The notes beneath the pieces are model-generated. The model did not search any database and was not told the DNA's origin. It worked only from the letters and a program-made list of their open reading frames with translations. Both the position numbers and the translations under genes were made by a program. Shown here piece after piece: positions 16,085 to 24,231 of a stretch of 64,000 nt of DNA. Each line of letters starts with the position of its first letter. Position 1 is the first letter of the stretch. This DNA comes from Variovorax sp. OV700 (GTDB lineage: Bacteria > Pseudomonadota > Gammaproteobacteria > Burkholderiales > Burkholderiaceae_C), in the NCBI RefSeq assembly GCF_900099805.1, contig NZ_FNDR01000011.1, positions 124,001 to 188,000 of the forward strand, in the 5' to 3' direction.

Positions 16085-17691
16085 GGCCGAGCCACCGAAA
16101 ACTGCATCGCCTGCGGCACGCGCGCATCTGCCTCGCGGCAGACAGCAAGCACTTCGGCCAGCACCGCGCGCGTGTCGCGCGGGTCGATCACGCCGTCGTC
16201 GAGCAGCAGTGCGCTGGTGGTGAACACGCTGGTCTGGCGCTCGAAGCGCTCGACGATCTGCCGCTGCATGGCGTCTATCTTTGCGCGGTCGACCGTTCCC
16301 TTGCGGGACATCCCGGCTTCCATCACGATGGCCATGGTCTGTGCAGCCTTCTCGCCGCCCATCACCGCGGTGCGCGCGTTGGGCCACGAAAAGCAGAAGC
16401 GCGGCGCAAAGCCGCGGCCGCACATGCCGTAGTTGCCTGCGCCGTACGAGGCGCCGCAGTGCAGCGTGATCTGCGGCACGGTGGCGCTAGTCACGGCCTG
16501 GATCATCTTGGCGCCGTGCTTGATGATGCCGGCCTCTTCATGCGCGCGGCCCACCATGTAGCCGGTGATGTTCTGCAGGTAGACGATGGGCGTGCGCGAC
16601 TGGCAACAGGCCTGGATGAAGTGCGTGGCCTTGGTGGCACCATCGGAGTCGATGGGCCCGTTGTTGGTGACGATGCCCACGGCGTGGCCTTCGAGCCGCG
16701 TGTGCCCGCACACCGTGGCGCTGCCATAGTGTTCGCTGAATTCGAGAAACTCGGAACCATCGGCGATGCGCGCGATGACTTCGCGCATGTCCACCGGCCG
16801 CCGTCCATCGCCCGGCATGATGCCGAGCAGTTCTTCGGCCTCGTACAGCGGCGGCGCAAACCGGCGCGGCGCCTCGTCGCGCGCCCAGTCGATGCCGCCG
16901 AGAATCGAGCGCGCGATGCGGATCGCGTCGCGGTCGTCCTCGGCCAGGTAGTCGCCAAGGCCGGAGACGTGGGTATGCATCACGGCGCCGCCCAGCTCTT
17001 CTTCCGTGGCGATCTCGCCAGTGGCGGCCTTCAGCAACGGTGGTCCGGCCAGGAAGGCGCGGGTGCGGTCGCGCACCATCACGATGTAGTCGGAAAGCCC
17101 GGTCTGGTAGGCGCCGCCCGCGGTGGACGAGCCGTGCGTCACCGTCACCACCGGCAGTCCCGCGGCGGAGAGCCGTGCCAGGTTGCGAAAGATGCCGCCG
17201 CCGCGCACGAAGTCCTGCACCCGGTATTGCATGAGATTGGCGCCCGCGCTTTCCACCAGCTGGACATACGGGAGCTTGTTTTCGAGCGCGATCTCCTGCA
17301 CGCGCAGTTGCTTGTCCAGGCCCATGGGCTGCAGCGCGCCAGCGTCGATGCCCGAGTCGGACGCGCTGACCATGCAGCGCACGCCCGAGACCCGGCCGAT
17401 GCCCGCGATCACCCCGCCGCCCGGCACGCTCTTGCCGAGGTCTTCGTTGTCGTGGCCCAGCCCCGCGAGCGAAGCCAGCGGCAGAAAGGGCGCGCCGGTG
17501 TCGAGCAGCAGCGCGAGCCGTTCGCGCGGCAGCAGCTGGCCGCGCCTGGCAAAGCGCTCGGCCGAGGCATTCGACGCCGCCGCCGAGCGGGCCTCGTGCG
17601 ACCGCACCTGCCCGAGCAGCGCGAGCATGCCGGCGCGATGGGCCTGGAAGGATTCGCTGGCCGTGTGCAGCCGGGATTCGATGACGGGCAT
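16081..17691 (-). CDS. Acyl-CoA carboxylase beta subunit (carboxyltransferase)
   Basis: A 536-residue carboxyltransferase with the two crotonase-like halves of the MccB/PccB family. Segments include L-L-P-R-E-R-L-A-L-L-L-D, the oxyanion-hole Gly-rich stretches, and near the C-terminus C-G-A-S-Y-G-A-G-N-Y-G-M-C-G-R, which is strong for the methylcrotonyl/geranyl-CoA carboxylase branch. It is the first gene of the operon 17691-10828 (beta, alpha, SDR, two dehydrogenases). The leader has a perfect hairpin (17702-17725) and no ribosome-binding site. An HMG-CoA lyase and an enoyl-CoA hydratase, needed for complete leucine or terpene breakdown, are not found nearby. Confidence 0.94.
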   Translation of the reverse strand: MPVIESRLHTASESFQAHRAGMLALLGQVRSHEARSAAASNASAERFARRGQLLPRERLALLLDTGAPFLPLASLAGLGHDNEDLGKSVPGGGVIAGIGRVSGVRCMVSASDSGIDAGALQPMGLDKQLRVQEIALENKLPYVQLVESAGANLMQYRVQDFVRGGGIFRNLARLSAAGLPVVTVTHGSSTAGGAYQTGLSDYIVMVRDRTRAFLAGPPLLKAATGEIATEEELGGAVMHTHVSGLGDYLAEDDRDAIRIARSILGGIDWARDEAPRRFAPPLYEAEELLGIMPGDGRRPVDMREVIARIADGSEFLEFSEHYGSATVCGHTRLEGHAVGIVTNNGPIDSDGATKATHFIQACCQSRTPIVYLQNITGYMVGRAHEEAGIIKHGAKMIQAVTSATVPQITLHCGASYGAGNYGMCGRGFAPRFCFSWPNARTAVMGGEKAAQTMAIVMEAGMSRKGTVDRAKIDAMQRQIVERFERQTSVFTTSALLLDDGVIDPRDTRAVLAEVLAVCREADARVPQAMQFSVARP

Positions 17692-17701
17692 GGAGGAGTC
17701 A

Positions 17702-17733
17702 GTGCAGAACGCTTTCGCTCTGCACCGACTCTA
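17702..17733 (-). promoter_or_regulatory. Leader hairpin and possible -10 box of the carboxylase operon
   Basis: On the minus strand TAGAGT (17733-17728) could be a -10 box. Just downstream, GTGCAGA (17725-17719) pairs with TCTGCAC (17708-17702), closed by two further C-G pairs and a G-T wobble around an AAAG loop. The hairpin would lie at the very 5' end of the message, 10 bases before the ATG. No convincing -35 box is seen. Confidence 0.4.
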
Positions 17734-17763
17734 GGGGGCCAATGCGCGCCCGGCTTGCGCCAA

Positions 17764-18537
17764 TTAGCTGGTGCGGGCCCGCTGCGGCGCGGCGGGTGCG
17801 TCCAGGCTGGAGCCCGTGATCACCCAGTAGATGAAGATCAGCACCGCGCCGGCCGTGCCGAACACCGTCAGGCCCATGTAGTTGCCGCCGATTGCCAGTG
17901 CATCGGTGGGCGCCGCCGCGATGCAGATCATGCTGGCGGCGCTCATCCCCACGTAGTGCATGGTGCAGACGGCGACGCCCATCACCGCGGCGGCGGCGAT
18001 CTGGTGGCTCAGCCGGCGCAGGTTGAAGGCCAGCCACAGGGCTGCGCCGGCCGCGGTGATCGCAATGGCGACCGACAGCGCCACGATGGTGGGGTCGAAG
18101 TCCATCGAGGCGCGCATGTTCATTGCGAACATGCCCATGTAGTGCATCACGCAGACGCCCACGCCGGCCAGCAGGCTGCCGGCCAGCCAGCCCGCCTTGC
18201 TGAATTTGCGCCGGCCGCCCGCCAGGTACAGCGCAATGCCCGAAATCAGGATGGCGGCCACCAGCGACACCACGGTCAGCGGCACGTTGTACGAAATGCC
18301 GACAGGCAGCCGGTATGCCAGCATGCCGATGAAATGCATCGACCAGATGCCGATGCCCCCCAGCGCCACCGCGGCGCACGCCACGACCGCGAGATTGGGT
18401 TTGCCGTCGGCGCCAACCATGCGCCCCGCACAGATCAGCGCCACCAGGGAACCTGCGAACGAGATGAGGAACGAGAGTGCCACCAGCCCGAGCGAATACT
18501 CGGGTGACAGCAGTTGGCCAACGACGAGGGGAGTCAT
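17764..18537 (-). CDS. Stand-alone MHYT-domain membrane sensor
   Basis: A 257-residue protein with seven predicted membrane helices. It carries three copies of the MHYT motif: M-H-F-I-G (67-71), M-H-Y-M-G (131-135) and M-H-Y-V-G (193-197), alternating with three MHYT-related segments. MHYT domains are proposed to bind a metal such as copper and to sense O2, CO or NO from within the membrane. In most proteins the domain sits before a GGDEF/EAL or histidine kinase part; here the protein stops right after the last helix (tail T-G-S-S-L-D-A-P). Neither neighbour encodes an output domain. It is probably transcribed alone; the 18538-18667 leader is AT-rich around 18610-18650. Confidence 0.93.
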   Translation of the reverse strand: MTPLVVGQLLSPEYSLGLVALSFLISFAGSLVALICAGRMVGADGKPNLAVVACAAVALGGIGIWSMHFIGMLAYRLPVGISYNVPLTVVSLVAAILISGIALYLAGGRRKFSKAGWLAGSLLAGVGVCVMHYMGMFAMNMRASMDFDPTIVALSVAIAITAAGAALWLAFNLRRLSHQIAAAAVMGVAVCTMHYVGMSAASMICIAAAPTDALAIGGNYMGLTVFGTAGAVLIFIYWVITGSSLDAPAAPQRARTS

Positions 18538-18667
18538 GTTTTTATCTCCAAAAAGGATGACTCGCCGCCGACGGCCGGCTGGCCAAAAGGTGTAACGAGA
18601 CGTCCGCCGAGCAGTTTGTAATACTTGTTTTTAAAAGTAAATCACTTCTTCATGCCTTGCCGGCGCC

Positions 18668-20320
18668 TCAGTTTTTCGGGCGGATCCGATAAATCGCATT
18701 GTTCCGGTCGGCCGACATGTAGATGGTTCCGTCGCTGCCCACCGCGACGCCCGTGACCACGTAAGGCGGTGGCAAACCGGGGCTGGCCGCGAGTCCGATC
18801 GGCAGGTTTTCCGCCACCGTGCGGCGGGATCCATTGGCAGGGTCGATCTCCACCAGCCGGCGCGCCGCGCTTTCGGCCACGATGAAGCTGCCCCAGGGCG
18901 TTTGCGCCACGCCCTCGGGCAATGCCAGGCCCTCGGCAACGGCGCGCAGCGGGGCGCTGGCATCGAGCGGAATGCGCGTCAGCTTGCCGGCCGCCTCGGT
19001 CACGTAGAGGGCCCCGTCCTGCCCGACGATCATCTGCACCGGCCCGCCCAGTCCGCTTGCGAGCACTTGCTTCTCCGCAAAGTGAAGGCCTCGCGCGCGG
19101 GTGATGGTGCCGGTGGCAATCTCGGCATAGATCACGCTGCCATCGGGCATGGGGATGGCATCGAAAGGCGCTTTCAGCCCGTGGATGGTTTCGACGGTCC
19201 GGAGCGTCTGGCGATCGACCAGCTGCACCGTGCCCGTGAACCATGAGGTCAGCGCGAAGAGCGTGCCCGAGACGCCGACCGCGAACGGATAGTCGAGCTC
19301 GGGGTCGCGCTGCATGCGGAACACGTCGCGTACTTCGCCCGTGCGCGCATTCACCTGGCGGAAGCCGAACACGTCCGCCACCCAGAGCGTGTGGCCGTCG
19401 ATCTTGAGGCCCGCCGGCGCCGCGAGCTTGCCGCTGGTGAGCGTGCGCAGCGCGCCGGTGGCGGGGTCGAAGGCCTGGATTTCGTTGTTCGCCATGTTCG
19501 ACACGTAGATCGTGCCGTCCGGCGCGATGGCGAGGTTGTCGAGCGAGGGACGCAGCTGCTTGGCGACGGTCTTACGGCCGGTGGCAAGGTCAACCTTGAC
19601 CAACTCGCCGCTGCGCGCATCGACCACCCACAAATTGCCCTTGCCGTCCAGGTTGGCGGCCGCGGGAATCTTGAATCCATCGGCGATCACGGTCATGTTG
19701 CCGTTGGCAGGGTCGATCTTCACCACCTGGCCCTTGAACCACAGCGGCCCGTAGAGCATGCCGTCGGGGCCGACCTCGAAGCCGTTGAAACCGCCCATGT
19801 CCTTCTTGATGAGCCGCGGCGGCTTCTGGCCCATGCGGTCGATCTCCCACAGCGCATCGCCCAAAAACACCTGCGAGGCGTAGAGCTTGTGGTTGCGGCG
19901 GTCGAAGTCCAGCGAGTTGAGGCCGGGCAGGTCCTTGGCGAGCACGCGCATCGGCGCGCCGTCGTTCTCGCGGTAGCGCAGCATGCCCATGAGGTAGTTG
20001 GTCCACGCCAGCTCGCCCTTGGGGCCGACCGCGATGTCGTCGGCCTGGCCTTCCGGCGCGTCGATCAGGACCTTGGCCGCGCCGGTGTTGCGGTCGACTT
20101 CCCACAGCGTATTGCCGAGCACCGATCCTGCGAGCAGCCGGCCCTTCGAATCGATGGCCAGCCCGTGCACCCCCGCAAACGAGGATGGCGCCACCAGCGC
20201 CTCGGGCTCTGACCACGAGGCGGGCCGGGTGGGCGGCGGCTTCGGTGCAAGGCTTCCGCAGGCGCCCAGCAGCGCGAACATGGCAATCAGCGCGGCGGCG
20301 CGGAACAGGCGACGGGGCAT
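18668..20320 (-). CDS. Beta-propeller (NHL/SMP-30-like) lipoprotein
   Basis: A 550-residue predicted lipoprotein. The signal peptide ends in L-L-G-A-C, so the Cys would be lipidated. The remainder consists of repeats of about 40-50 residues with the pattern G-x-L-x-V-x-D/P-x-G (for example V-G-P-D-G-M-L-Y-G and I-A-P-D-G-T-I-Y-V-S-N), which build two six- to seven-bladed propellers of the NHL/SMP-30/YncE type. The ATG at 20320 has an AGGAG ribosome-binding site; the earlier in-frame ATG is not needed. It is periplasmic or at the outer membrane. Such proteins are often lactonases, binding scaffolds or metal-dependent hydrolases; no catalytic set could be picked out. No operon partner is evident. 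Confidence 0.85.
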   Translation of the reverse strand: MPRRLFRAAALIAMFALLGACGSLAPKPPPTRPASWSEPEALVAPSSFAGVHGLAIDSKGRLLAGSVLGNTLWEVDRNTGAAKVLIDAPEGQADDIAVGPKGELAWTNYLMGMLRYRENDGAPMRVLAKDLPGLNSLDFDRRNHKLYASQVFLGDALWEIDRMGQKPPRLIKKDMGGFNGFEVGPDGMLYGPLWFKGQVVKIDPANGNMTVIADGFKIPAAANLDGKGNLWVVDARSGELVKVDLATGRKTVAKQLRPSLDNLAIAPDGTIYVSNMANNEIQAFDPATGALRTLTSGKLAAPAGLKIDGHTLWVADVFGFRQVNARTGEVRDVFRMQRDPELDYPFAVGVSGTLFALTSWFTGTVQLVDRQTLRTVETIHGLKAPFDAIPMPDGSVIYAEIATGTITRARGLHFAEKQVLASGLGGPVQMIVGQDGALYVTEAAGKLTRIPLDASAPLRAVAEGLALPEGVAQTPWGSFIVAESAARRLVEIDPANGSRRTVAENLPIGLAASPGLPPPYVVTGVAVGSDGTIYMSADRNNAIYRIRPKN

Positions 20321-20437
20321 GTCTTCTCCTTCTGGTGAATGCGCGCGCAGTCTAGAAGGAGGAAGGGGCAGTGGCGCAATCTCCACCGCGACATGCGCAC
20401 TTTCGTCCGCTGCGGATTACCCGCAGTTGCGCCCCGT

Positions 20438-21670
20438 TCACCCGCGCAACAGCTGCGTCACTGTGTGAATAAAGAGTCCCACCAGGCCGCCCACCAGCGT
20501 GCCATTGATCCGGATGAACTGCAGGTCGCGCCCGATATGGCGCTCCAGCTCGTCGGTCATCTCGCTCGCATTCCATTCGCCGACGCGCTCCTCGATGTAG
20601 CGGCGGATGTCCTCGCGGTAGCGCTCGATGGCCAGCGGCGCGGCCGCTTCGATCTGCTCGTTGATCCAGTGCCGGATCGCCTCGTCGGCCTGCAGCCGCT
20701 GGCCCAATGCGCCTGCCATCGACGCGATGCGCCGGCCGATCGTCGAATCGCCCCGACCGAGATCGTCATGCAGCCAGGCCAAAAGCTCGCCCCAGATGCC
20801 GTGCAGATAGTCGCCGAGGGCAGGGTGCGCCATCAGCTCGGCGCGAATCTGCTCGCCGCGCTGCTGGAACTCGGGGTCGAGCTTGAGCCGCACCACGAAG
20901 TCGTCCACGAAGTGGTCGAAGCGCTTGCGCATGGGGTGGTCGGGCTCGGCCGCCAGCTCGGCGATGGTGCGGGCCACGGCCGCCACGATCTTGCGTGTCG
21001 CGAGCTTGGCCGCCACCTGGTCCAAACCCACGTAGCGCAGCGTCTTGATCTCGCGCGCAATGGCTTCCGTGATGTGCGATTGCACCTCCTCGCCCTCGAC
21101 CAAGCCGGCCACCTGCTGCAGCACGTCGTCCAGCAGCGCCTGGTGGCGTCCGCCGGCCGTGAGTGCGTCCAGCGCCTGGCCCATCAGGCGCGAAAGATCG
21201 ATCTTCTCGAGCCCCGCGGCGGCCGCGCGTCCCATGAAGGCGCGCACGCGCTCGTCGTCGAATGCCGAGAGGCCGTAGCGCGCAGCCGCAACGCCCCACT
21301 CGCCGAGCTTTTCGCCGCTGGCCGGGCGCGCGAGCCAGTCGGCCAGCCGTCCGGCCGCATCGAATTGCCGCAGCTTGGCAAGCACCTGCGCGGTGCTCAG
21401 GAAGTTGTTGCAGATGAAGCCGGCCAGCTTGGCGCCGATGCGGTCCTTGTTGCTCGGAATGATCGCGGTGTGCGGAATCGGCAGGCCGAGCGGGTGCCGG
21501 AACAGCGCCACCACCGCGAACCAATCGGCAATCGCGCCGACCATCGCGGCCTCGGCAAAGGCGGCCACGTAGCCCCAGGCCGGATGCTGACCCTGCAGCG
21601 CGCTGGCCAGCGCATAGAGCAGCGCGGCGGCGCACAGCAGACCCAGCGCAACGCGCTTCATGCGGCCCAA
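20438..21670 (-). CDS. DUF445 family membrane protein
   Basis: A 410-residue protein of the DUF445 (YjiN-like) family. It has an N-terminal membrane segment and a second one in F-A-E-A-A-M-V-G-A-I-A-D-W-F-A-V-V-A-L-F-R-H-P, which is the family signature. It ends with another hydrophobic segment, L-V-G-G-L-V-G-L-F-I-H. The middle is a long helical region. The function of the family is unknown. Alternative starts at 21670 and 21661 differ by three residues. It lies 22 bases after the ArgE stop on the same strand, so the two may share a transcript, though no functional link is known. Confidence 0.9.
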   Translation of the reverse strand: MGRMKRVALGLLCAAALLYALASALQGQHPAWGYVAAFAEAAMVGAIADWFAVVALFRHPLGLPIPHTAIIPSNKDRIGAKLAGFICNNFLSTAQVLAKLRQFDAAGRLADWLARPASGEKLGEWGVAAARYGLSAFDDERVRAFMGRAAAAGLEKIDLSRLMGQALDALTAGGRHQALLDDVLQQVAGLVEGEEVQSHITEAIAREIKTLRYVGLDQVAAKLATRKIVAAVARTIAELAAEPDHPMRKRFDHFVDDFVVRLKLDPEFQQRGEQIRAELMAHPALGDYLHGIWGELLAWLHDDLGRGDSTIGRRIASMAGALGQRLQADEAIRHWINEQIEAAAPLAIERYREDIRRYIEERVGEWNASEMTDELERHIGRDLQFIRINGTLVGGLVGLFIHTVTQLLRG

Positions 21671-21692
21671 CGCGAACCCTTCGGCGCCGCCA

Positions 21693-22859
21693 TCAGCCGA
21701 TCTTTGGGGTCGAGGCGAGGCGCTCCATGAACAGCTCGCAGCGCCCCAACTGCTCGAGGCTCACGAACTCGTCGGGCTGGTGCGCCTGGTTGATGCTGCC
21801 CGGGCCGCACACCACGGTGGGGATGCCGGCGTTCTTGAACAGGCCCGCCTCGGTGCCGAAAGCCACCAGCGTGGTGCGCTCTTCGCCCGAGAGGCGCTGC
21901 GCGAGCTGCGTGACCGGATCGCCCGCCGCGCCGAGGAAGCTCGGAATCTCGCAGATGGTCTCGAAGCGAAAGCCCGCGTCGGGCGCCACCTTCTTCATCG
22001 ACGCTTCGAGGCTGCCGGCATAGGAGACGACCTCGTCCTGCATCTTCTTTGCGTCGGCCGTCGGCAGGTCGCGAAATTCATAGCGGAACTCGGCATCGCG
22101 GGGCACCACGTTGTCGGCAATGCCGCCATGGAACTGGCCCACGCTCGCGGTGCTGAAGGGCACGTCGAAGCCCTCGTAGCGCGGCTCGCTGCGTTCGAAG
22201 CCTTCGGCCATGTCGCGCACCTTGCCAACCACCCGCGCCGCCATCTCAATGGCGTTGACCGAGTGCGGCGTGAGCGACGAATGCGCCTCCTTGCCGCGAA
22301 CGCAGCAGCGGTAGCGGTACACGCCCTTGTGCGCGATGGCCGGCACCATGCTGGTGGGCTCGCCCACGATGCAGGCAACAGGCTTGATGCCGGCGTCGCG
22401 CATGTCGGCGATGAGCTCCTTCACGCCGAAGCAGCCGATCTCTTCCTCATAGCTGAAGGCGAAATGCACCGCGAAGGGCGAATCGCTTTCCAGGAAGCGC
22501 CCGGCATTGGACAGCGCGATCGCAATGAAGCTCTTCATGTCGGCCGAGCCGCGGCCGTAGAGGCGCTCGTCCTTCACCGTGGCGGAGAGCGGATCGACGC
22601 TCCACTCCTGCCCATCCCAGGGCACGGTGTCAGTGTGGCCCGAAATGATGACGCCGGCCGGCTTGCCTTCGCCGAGCGTGGCAAACAGGTTGGCCTTGGT
22701 GCGTTCGGCGTTGTAGGTGATGCGGCTCTTCACGCCAAGGGCGGCCAGGTGGCTTTGCGCGAGGTCGATCAGCTGCAGGTTGCTGTTGGCGCTGACGGTG
22801 TTCATGCGCACCAGCGCCTGGGCGAGTGCGAGGCTTTGAGGGGAAAGCGTATGGGGCAT
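21693..22859 (-). CDS. argE: Acetylornithine deacetylase ArgE
   Basis: A 388-residue M20-family dinuclear zinc hydrolase that removes the acetyl group from N2-acetylornithine in arginine synthesis. Visible ligands and catalytic residues: S-G-H-T-D-T-V-P-W (H75, D77), G-R-G-S-A-D-M-K-S-F (D107), the E-E-E cluster at 138-140, G-E-P-T (E167), and a C-terminal His in N-Q-A-H-Q-P-D-E. The G-H-T-D-T-V-P-W-D-G form and the length fit ArgE better than succinyl-diaminopimelate desuccinylase. The ATG at 22859 gives the family length. It is divergent from the glycerophosphodiesterase gene (100 bases apart). Confidence 0.9.
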   Translation of the reverse strand: MPHTLSPQSLALAQALVRMNTVSANSNLQLIDLAQSHLAALGVKSRITYNAERTKANLFATLGEGKPAGVIISGHTDTVPWDGQEWSVDPLSATVKDERLYGRGSADMKSFIAIALSNAGRFLESDSPFAVHFAFSYEEEIGCFGVKELIADMRDAGIKPVACIVGEPTSMVPAIAHKGVYRYRCCVRGKEAHSSLTPHSVNAIEMAARVVGKVRDMAEGFERSEPRYEGFDVPFSTASVGQFHGGIADNVVPRDAEFRYEFRDLPTADAKKMQDEVVSYAGSLEASMKKVAPDAGFRFETICEIPSFLGAAGDPVTQLAQRLSGEERTTLVAFGTEAGLFKNAGIPTVVCGPGSINQAHQPDEFVSLEQLGRCELFMERLASTPKIG

Positions 22860-22959
22860 GCAACAGATTGTCCAAGAAGTCGTCGCGCCGCGCCGATGAG
22901 CGCCCTTGCTGTCATGCGGAGCGGGTACCCTGCGCCTCTTTTGGATGGAGAAAAAGACG

Positions 22960-24153
22960 ATGCGCACCCAACACTACGCCCTTGCCGCAACGGCCGCCCT
23001 CTGCCTTGCGGCCTGCGGCAGCACCGGCCCCGGTTCGTCCCAGAAGCTGCTGACGCTCGATGGCCAGCCGCCGCTGGTCATCGCGCACCGCGGCGCGTCG
23101 GGCTACTTGCCGGAGCAGACGCTCGAAGCCTATGCGCGCGCCATCGAACTCGGCGCCGACGTGATCGAGATGGACCTGGTCTCCACCAAGGACGGCGTGC
23201 TCATCGCCCGCCACGACCCCAACCTGGCCATCAGCACCGACGTGGCCAAGCACCCCCGCTTCGCCTCGCGCAAGAAGACCATCAAGGTCGATGGCGAAAC
23301 GCAGACCGGCTGGTTCAGCAACGACTTCACGCTGGCCGAGATCAAGACGCTCGGCGGCATCTCGACAGACGCCGAGCGGCCGCAGGAGTTCAACGGCAAG
23401 TTCAAGGTCGTGACCTTCCAGGAGATCATCGACTTCGCCAAGGCCAAGTCGAAGGAAACCGGCCGCACCATCGCGATCTATCCCGAGACCAAGAACCCGA
23501 CCTACTTCCGCGAGCTCGGCCTGCCGATGGAAGACAAGGTGGTCGCAGCCATCAACGCCGCAGGCTGGAACAGCAAGACCGCGCCCATCTACGTACAGTC
23601 CTTCGAGCCCGGCAGCCTCAAGTACATGAAGAGCAAGGGCCTCAATACACGGCTCATCCAGCTGATCGACGGCGACAGCGTCGACCTGAAGACCGGCGCC
23701 GTGACCTTTGCGGTGCCGAGCGACCGCCCTTATGACTGGACCAAGGCCGGCGACAAGCGCAACTTCGACGCCATGGTCACCCCCGCCGGGCTGGCGGAGA
23801 TCAAGACCTATGCCGACGGCATCGGCCCGTGGAAGCGCTACATCGTGAGCGTCAAGGGCACCATTGGCGCCGACGGCAAGCCGGTGGACGTCAACAAGGA
23901 CGGCAAGATCAACGACGCCGACGCGACCTCCATCGCGCCCACCACGCTCGTTGCCGATGCGCACAAGGCGGGGCTGTTCGTGCACCCGTTTACCTTCCGC
24001 AACGAGTCGCGCCGGCTCGCGGCCGATTACGGCAACGCCGGCAAGAACGAATACGCGGTGTATTACAAGCTGGGTGTGGACGGCGTATTCACCGACTTCA
24101 CCGACACCGCACTGGCCGCGCGCGCCGACTACCTGAAGAGCATCGGCCGCTGA
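22960..24153 (+). CDS. Glycerophosphodiester phosphodiesterase lipoprotein
   Basis: A 397-residue exported GDPD (GlpQ-like). The signal peptide ends in L-A-A-C, so Cys19 is a likely lipidation site. Catalytic features are A-H-R-G-A-S-G (H43, R44), E70 and D72 in I-E-M-D-L, and H85. It would hydrolyse glycerophosphodiesters from phospholipid breakdown to glycerol-3-phosphate and an alcohol. Near residues 310-321 lies an EF-hand-like loop, D-V-N-K-D-G-K-I-N-D-A-D, not usual at this place; GlpQ enzymes need Ca2+, so it may bind calcium. The ATG at 22960 is preferred over 22945 because GGAG precedes it at good spacing. A long hairpin follows the gene. Confidence 0.9.
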   Translation: MRTQHYALAATAALCLAACGSTGPGSSQKLLTLDGQPPLVIAHRGASGYLPEQTLEAYARAIELGADVIEMDLVSTKDGVLIARHDPNLAISTDVAKHPRFASRKKTIKVDGETQTGWFSNDFTLAEIKTLGGISTDAERPQEFNGKFKVVTFQEIIDFAKAKSKETGRTIAIYPETKNPTYFRELGLPMEDKVVAAINAAGWNSKTAPIYVQSFEPGSLKYMKSKGLNTRLIQLIDGDSVDLKTGAVTFAVPSDRPYDWTKAGDKRNFDAMVTPAGLAEIKTYADGIGPWKRYIVSVKGTIGADGKPVDVNKDGKINDADATSIAPTTLVADAHKAGLFVHPFTFRNESRRLAADYGNAGKNEYAVYYKLGVDGVFTDFTDTALAARADYLKSIGR

Positions 24154-24186
24154 TCGGGTTCTTGAACGCAGCCTGAGGGTTTGCCC

Positions 24187-24229
24187 GGCACAGTCTTTGC
24201 GGAGGTTTCCGCAAAGCCTAGACTGTGCC
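24187..24229 (+). promoter_or_regulatory. 17-bp stem hairpin directly before the M20 hydrolase start
   Basis: GGCACAGTC (24187-24195) pairs with GACTGTGCC (24221-24229), and TTTGCGGA (24196-24203) with TCCGCAAA (24208-24215). A 5-base bulge (24216-24220) lies on the 3' side and the loop is GGTT. The only ribosome-binding-site-like sequence, GGAGG (24201-24205), spans the top of the stem and the loop. The stem ends 2 bases before the ATG at 24232. TAGACT (24219-24224) inside the 3' arm could instead be a -10 box for a leaderless message. Confidence 0.55.
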
Positions 24230-24231
24230 CC

